NCBI GenBank assembly: GCA_025765595.1
Contig: JAIVFH010000425.1
Location: 1 to 20,859, forward strand
Direction of reading: 5' to 3'
From: Obelidium mucronatum
Taxonomy: Eukaryota; Chytridiomycota; Chytridiomycetes; Chytridiales; Chytriomycetaceae
Length of the DNA: 20,859 nucleotides
Part shown: piece by piece, positions 15,954 to 20,859 of the stretch
How positions within the stretch are numbered: the first letter of the stretch is position 1
How the letters are laid out: every line of letters starts with the position of its first letter
Translations under genes and position numbers: made by a program
Notes under the pieces: generated by a model
What the model was told of the DNA's origin: nothing
Databases searched by the model: none
Seen by the model: only the letters and a program-made list of their open reading frames with translations

Positions 15954-18919
15954 ATGGCCTCGACAACGGCAACATCACTGCCAAAGTCCCTCGGAGGCGA
16001 AGCCCTTTCGTGGCTGTGGTTCCTATCAAAATTTGCACTTGTTCCTCTTTCGGTAGTTGGTGTCCTTGCGTTGATTGCTGTCTTTCTGTCTTTGGGTGCT
16101 ACGAAGCCGGAAGAGTTATGGACCATTGAAGATGATAACAAAATCGAACAAGAAGAGAAAGAAGAGAAAGAAGGGGAAGCGATCGCCTGTGAAAGCCGTC
16201 CAAGACGGACCGACTCCAACAATATGCATTACCCTCCAGCCCAAACCAATTCCCAATACCCGCCTGCAGGCACCTCCAAAGCAGCAACTTCAAGTCCTAG
16301 GATTCGCAGGAAAAGTAAGCGTGGATATTGTCTCTCTTTACTGGTGCTAAGAACTACTTTTAATGACAGAGACTTTGACAGCACAAGTATCGACTTCAGT
16401 TTCAGATGCTGCTGTTCGCGCTGCAATTCTTTTGAAACAATCTCCGATTCCAGATACGATTGCCAAGTGGACTTCGAACACTGTCACCGGATACAGTCGT
16501 GTTGATTCTGCCTTTGGGATCCATGAAAGAGTCTCGAAGCTATCACAAGTGGCTGTCCAGAGTACTCTCACAGCTGCGTCTATTGCGGGTAAAGCTGCCT
16601 TGTTGGCAGGTGTTGCATATCAAACTGCCCCTGGATACAAGGAGATTCATGGCTATGAAACGGAGTACGACTCCGATGATTCATCAGGCTCTGAAGCATT
16701 GATTCACCCTTTGGAAGTTTATGAGGCATCGAATGATGGTTGGTTTCAGCTTTGTTCATTCTTTATTGTGGTTTTTTGTTAACCCAGAACAGATACGCGT
16801 CGAGTCTTCACAAAACGTGGCCGAAAAAGAAACAGACCAGTTCCAGCACTCTCTCATAAAGCATCCATAGCTTCAATAGCTTCAAACAAAACACTTCTAC
16901 CTGGTGCCTCGGATATTTTGCCTGACGTGACATGTGTTAGGATTGTGAAATTGGATACATCGATTCCAGGCAGTTTTCCTGGGCAAGAAACCAGAGAAAT
17001 CAGCACATCTACGGACCCTTGTATTACGGGCATCGGAAATATCCAGAATCAAGATGAAGCGTGTCTTGAATGCGGGCGTGTTGGACCATCTCGTGTTACT
17101 CCGTTTAACGACATCGCCTCCCAATTTGATGAAACTTCAGCTAACGATTCACTACATCGGGAATCTTCTGGGCCTACGATATTCGGATCACTTTATGCCA
17201 CGGGTACAACTGTTGCCGGCCGAGTCGTTACTGCATCCAGCACTTACTTTCTGGGAAAAGAAACCACCGATATCTTGCTGGGATCGAATGATCAACCACA
17301 GTCTCAAGCTCAAGCTGGCCAGCCAATGAGTCAATTCGATGCTTTTGTTCACCGAGCAACGCGTGAAGCACAGGCAGCACTGTCTGAAAGTCCGATTCGC
17401 TGTTTTTGCGTAGGAGGCGTATACTCGGCAACGAGTTTGAAGACATTGATGAAAGCTCGTGGAAGTAAGTTGAAGAAGTGGTTTACTGGAATCAACGGGA
17501 AATGTGATAATCTGGACGAAGAAACTGTGAAGGAATGGATGAGAGACGGTGTGATGATGAAGGACGGAACATTTTTCATTGATCGCGACGGTATGTACCC
17601 TTGTTTCCCCAATATTCGTTTATTGTGCTGAGTTTTTTGTAGGAACTCATTTTCATCACATCATTAACCACCTCCGTGGACTTGCTTTGTCTCCCGCCTT
17701 GGATTCACGAGTTGCTTTATATGAATTACGCCAAGAGGCTCTTTTTTATAACATTGTTCCTCTCATTGTTGAAATTGATGAGCGTCTCGTGTGTGTTGAA
17801 ATGATTGAGGAGGAGGAAATTAGAGAACTGGAGAAATCGCTGGCATCTTTTGAAGCCCAACTCGATCGAAGAGCTGATATTGCGGAGGAAAAAATAATAC
17901 CGCTCGCATTTTCGCGGTCTACGTCTCCTCAACCCTTCGGTTCATCAGGGACAACCTCTCAAACCGTTTCACCAGAGCCAAAAGCGAGTTTGATGAATTT
18001 TTCAACTGCAGAGATGGTTCGAGATCCGATGGAATCCGGCGAAGGCTTGAGGCAACGTAAATCTACTCCAACAAATGTGACGGAACCTCTGGAACAATCA
18101 CACCAATCAGTATCCCCCATTTCTCCATATGCGCTCCCCACCACTTCATCTTTGGTCTCGTCAGCATTCTCTCTTGCATCTTCGTTCTTGCTGCCCCAAT
18201 CAAAGCCTTTGATCCTTGCAAATCCTGATTCCGATGACGAAAAAGATCGGCGAATTCGTCAATCTCCGAGGTCTGCAAGTCCTTCAAAACATCCAATTAA
18301 GTTGGAAAATCCCGAAATGGACGAGGACACATTCATCCAACAGACCCAACAAACCAATGCAGCTGCGGAAATGGAATCAGCAACTCACAAACAGTCATCA
18401 ACTGCGCCCCAGATGTCACTCTCATGGAAATCTATCATGTCACGTTCGCACGAAGAAACTCTTCACAGGCTCTTGACGAAACGTCGGGAATGGCGTATTC
18501 AATTAAAATCAAAAACTAAGTCGATTGGCTCAATAACCGAAGATCAGCGTCAAGAAATAAATGCGATTCAAGACCAGAGAGAAAGAGGGGAGAATGATGA
18601 GACTGTGATTGGGCAAGCTGTGAGACTGCTGAATAAGTCGACATGGAGGAATATTTCAGGATTTAATGCATCAAGAGTTCAGCAAGGCAGCGTATTCACT
18701 CCCTACAGTCGAGAAATTGGTGGCGGTTGTAGCTATGTTCCAGCAGGGGATCTAGCTGAGTTTGTAGAAAGTTGCTTGATACGAATCGGAGTACTTTGTG
18801 GACTTCCTCCTCCACCACGAAATGATGTGGTAATGAATATTGCTTGGGCAGCAGGCTGTGGTGCCGCGTTAGCGATCGAAGTTACTATTATCTTCCTCGT
18901 ATGGTGGATGTTGTTGTAA
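15954..18919 (+). CDS. Membrane protein with KCTD/T1-type BTB domain
   Basis: Four exons (15954-16314, 16370-16738, 16793-17590, 17643-18919) sum to 2805 nt, 934 aa, with no frameshift. A hydrophobic N-terminal segment (about 18-50; FALVPLSVVGVLALIAVFLSL) is followed by an acidic Glu/Lys stretch, an Ala-rich helical region in exon 2, and a T1-type BTB domain at about 446-560. The BTB motifs are CFCVGGVYSATSLKTLM, KKWFTG, FFIDRDGTHFHHIINHLRG and LRQEALFYNIVPLI, the pattern of potassium-channel tetramerisation/KCTD BTBs, which oligomerise and often recruit Cullin-3. A long Ser/Pro-rich linker and a C-terminal hydrophobic tail (905-934) complete it. No channel pore is visible. The intron at 17591-17642 splits the DRDG/THF motif, which supports it. 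The first acceptor could alternatively be two bases later with a different upstream frame. Function is unknown; an oligomeric membrane adaptor is an inference. Confidence 0.85.
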
Positions 18920-19023
18920 ATATGCTTTTTTGCTGAGCAGAGAATAACAGGTTGCTGTGCAAACTTTTCGGGGGTTTCCGGGAGTTTCAATTTTTGAAGA
19001 CCCTTGACAGTAAAAATTCAAAA

Positions 19024-20859
19024 ATGCAGCTTCCCCGACTCCTGCGTTCACTTCAAACAGTCCGGGCTTTGAATCGAAACTATATCCGAACGCAATTTGC
19101 TCGCGGGTTTTCTACACACACTCCACTGCCATCGTCCAGTTCACTGCCATCCCCAGTTTCTGCCACTGCTGCAACAGCTGCTACCAACGAGGGAAAGGCT
19201 TCTCCCGATGATGTGAACCACGCTGTTGTATCTATTTTTGACATGTTTTCGATTGGAGTTGGCCCTTCGAGCTCCCACACCGGTTAATCACATCTTTGAG
19301 ATTGAACGTTGAGTGCAACTAAAACATGGTTTTTTTTTCTGGCAGTCGGTCCAATGCGTGCAGCAAGAATCTTTGTTAAAGAAGCAGAGCAAATGGGTTT
19401 TGTGCCGCATATTCACCAGATTCGTGTTGATTTGTATGGATCGCTGGCTTTGACAGGGGTTGGACACGGAACACCCGGAGCGATTCTTGTACGTAAACAG
19501 AGTCCCAATACCGCTTACAAAAAGCCATAGACATATGGCTGTTCCTCAATCTTTCATTCCTTGCACTCTCCGGGCTACAACTAACTTCTTTGTAATTTCA
19601 ACTCGAAAAACAGATGGGTCTTGAAGGGGACTCACCCGAGCTCATTGATGCAAAAAGCATTCCTACTAGATTAGAAAACATCAAGACCAATTCGATTTTG
19701 AACATTTCTGGGAAATCAAAGATCGCGTTTAATTACGAGAAGCATCTCGTGTTTCATTATATGGAAGCACTTCCACAACACCCTAATGGAATGCGTATTA
19801 CTTGTTACGATAAAGAAGGAGACATGGTAAAGAAAAAAAAATACCGGGTTCTATTTCTTTTCGTCGTCTATATATTAAAACTATATTTGTTTAGATTGCA
19901 ACAAATGAATTCTTTTCTATCGGTGGAGGATTCGTCATCAACGAGCCGATTCAAGTACTCCCAAAATACAAAACTCCGCTTCAATCCCAAACCGCTAGTC
20001 CAAACGAACCTTCCGAACCCTCAACCGCAGCTCTTTCCAACAGCAACAACAACAACAGTTTCCAAAAAACACATGGCGACGATAACAACCACTTGATCAC
20101 AATGCTTCCCTTCACAAACGCGCAAAGCCTCCTCGAAGTCTGTCAACGAGAAAACATGTCCATCGCAGAAGTAGTTTTCCGAAACGAGCTGCAATGGAGA
20201 GATGCCGAGGACGTGAAGAAAAGAACCTTGAATCTCTGGAATGTCATGGACTCGAGTATCGTGAATGGAATCACATCTTCTGAGGAATACCTGCCGGGGA
20301 AACTGCGGGTTAAGCGGAGGGCTCCCTTTTTGCATAGGAAGTTGATGGCTGGGTTTGCTGATTATGCAGGGATGAATTTAGGTCCGAAGCAAAAGTCAAT
20401 GATTGGTGGTGGAAGTAGTACTTTGGATTCTGGGAAAAAGAGTGAGCTCACGCTGGCCTATAAGGATCTTGCAAGAGTTCCAAAAGAGATGAAACGGCAT
20501 TTGCCGGCATTGGATTGGATATCCATGTATGCTTTAGCTGTGAATGAAGAGAATGCAGCTGGTGGTCGCGTTGTGACGGCTCCCACCAACGGCGCAGCTG
20601 GGACTATTCCTGCTGTTTTGAAGTACTACTTGGAATTCATTTGTCCTTCTCCTGAGCAGGCGGAGCGAGATATTTTGGAGTTTTTATTTACAGCAGTGAG
20701 TAGTTTACTTTTGTTACAGACTTTGTACTTATTCATACGGGGTTTCGAATAGGCCGCGATTGGTATGCTCTACAAAAGAGGCGCGTCCATTTCTGCTGCC
20801 GAAATGGGATGCCAAGGAGAAGTTGGTGTGGCTTGTTCTATGGCAGCTGGTGCTTTTGC
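19024..20859 (+). CDS. sdaA: L-serine dehydratase (Fe-S, single-chain), 3' end cut by window
   Basis: It deaminates L-serine to pyruvate and ammonia with a [4Fe-4S] cluster. Exons: 19024-19282, 19346-19488, 19614-19826, 19895-20695 and 20753 to the edge; all phases agree and no frameshift is needed (about 507 aa present, about 100 missing judging from bacterial SdaA). The N-terminus is Arg/Ser-rich without acidic residues ([20 protein letters not shown]), fitting a mitochondrial presequence. Family motifs: [21 protein letters not shown] across intron 1, [44 protein letters not shown] and [17 protein letters not shown], which carries two cluster cysteines. An Asn/Ser-rich insert (SNSNNNNS) separates the beta and alpha domains. 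The open frame extends upstream to 18952, but the presequence favours the ATG at 19024. Confidence 0.93.

Overview
The window looks like a gene-dense piece of nuclear chromosome from a fungus, most likely an early-diverging one (a chytrid is my best guess; the genus cannot be read from this). Genes lie 30-110 bp apart with a few longer gaps. Most introns are 50-90 nt GT-AG introns, with one GC-AG case. The gene content is fungal in flavour: a secreted fasciclin protein, a gluconokinase, a single-chain Fe-S L-serine dehydratase with a mitochondrial-type leader, and a membrane BTB protein.

Layout. 1-1255 (minus): 5' part of a FAS1 gene whose intron is packed with small GC-rich hairpins. 1328-1855 (minus): a very GC-rich, intronless gluconokinase. 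A 44-bp gap separates it from a divergent glycosyltransferase gene (GT-A, 1900-4608, plus), which has a 455-nt intron filled with the same hairpins. 4694-5280: a small gene of unknown function. 5281-7401: a 2.1-kb gap with a decayed minus-strand gene candidate, a TATA-to-AATAAA unit without a convincing ORF, and short repeats. 7402-15921: three head-to-tail paralogous glycosyltransferase genes (GT-B, GT-C, GT-D). 15954-18919: a four-exon KCTD-type BTB membrane protein. 19024 to the right edge: L-serine dehydratase, cut by the window end.

The core is a cluster of four large secretory-pathway glycosyltransferases. GT-A and GT-B have a GT2-like domain followed by a GT64 (exostosin C-terminal type) domain. 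GT-C and GT-D carry an extra N-terminal domain with an HDDD motif. The acidic metal-binding motifs survive in different domains in different paralogs, as if catalytic duties were divided among the copies. GT-B, GT-C and GT-D need 3, 7 and 3 one-base frameshifts to read through, while about 5.4 kb of other coding sequence in the window needs none.

The second notable system is the hairpin family: about 20 copies of a mini-palindrome (CGCC-GAA-GGCG core) confined to two introns on opposite strands. Its outer base pairs covary, and a 31-nt module is shared in the same sense orientation. This could be an introner-like or structured-RNA element.
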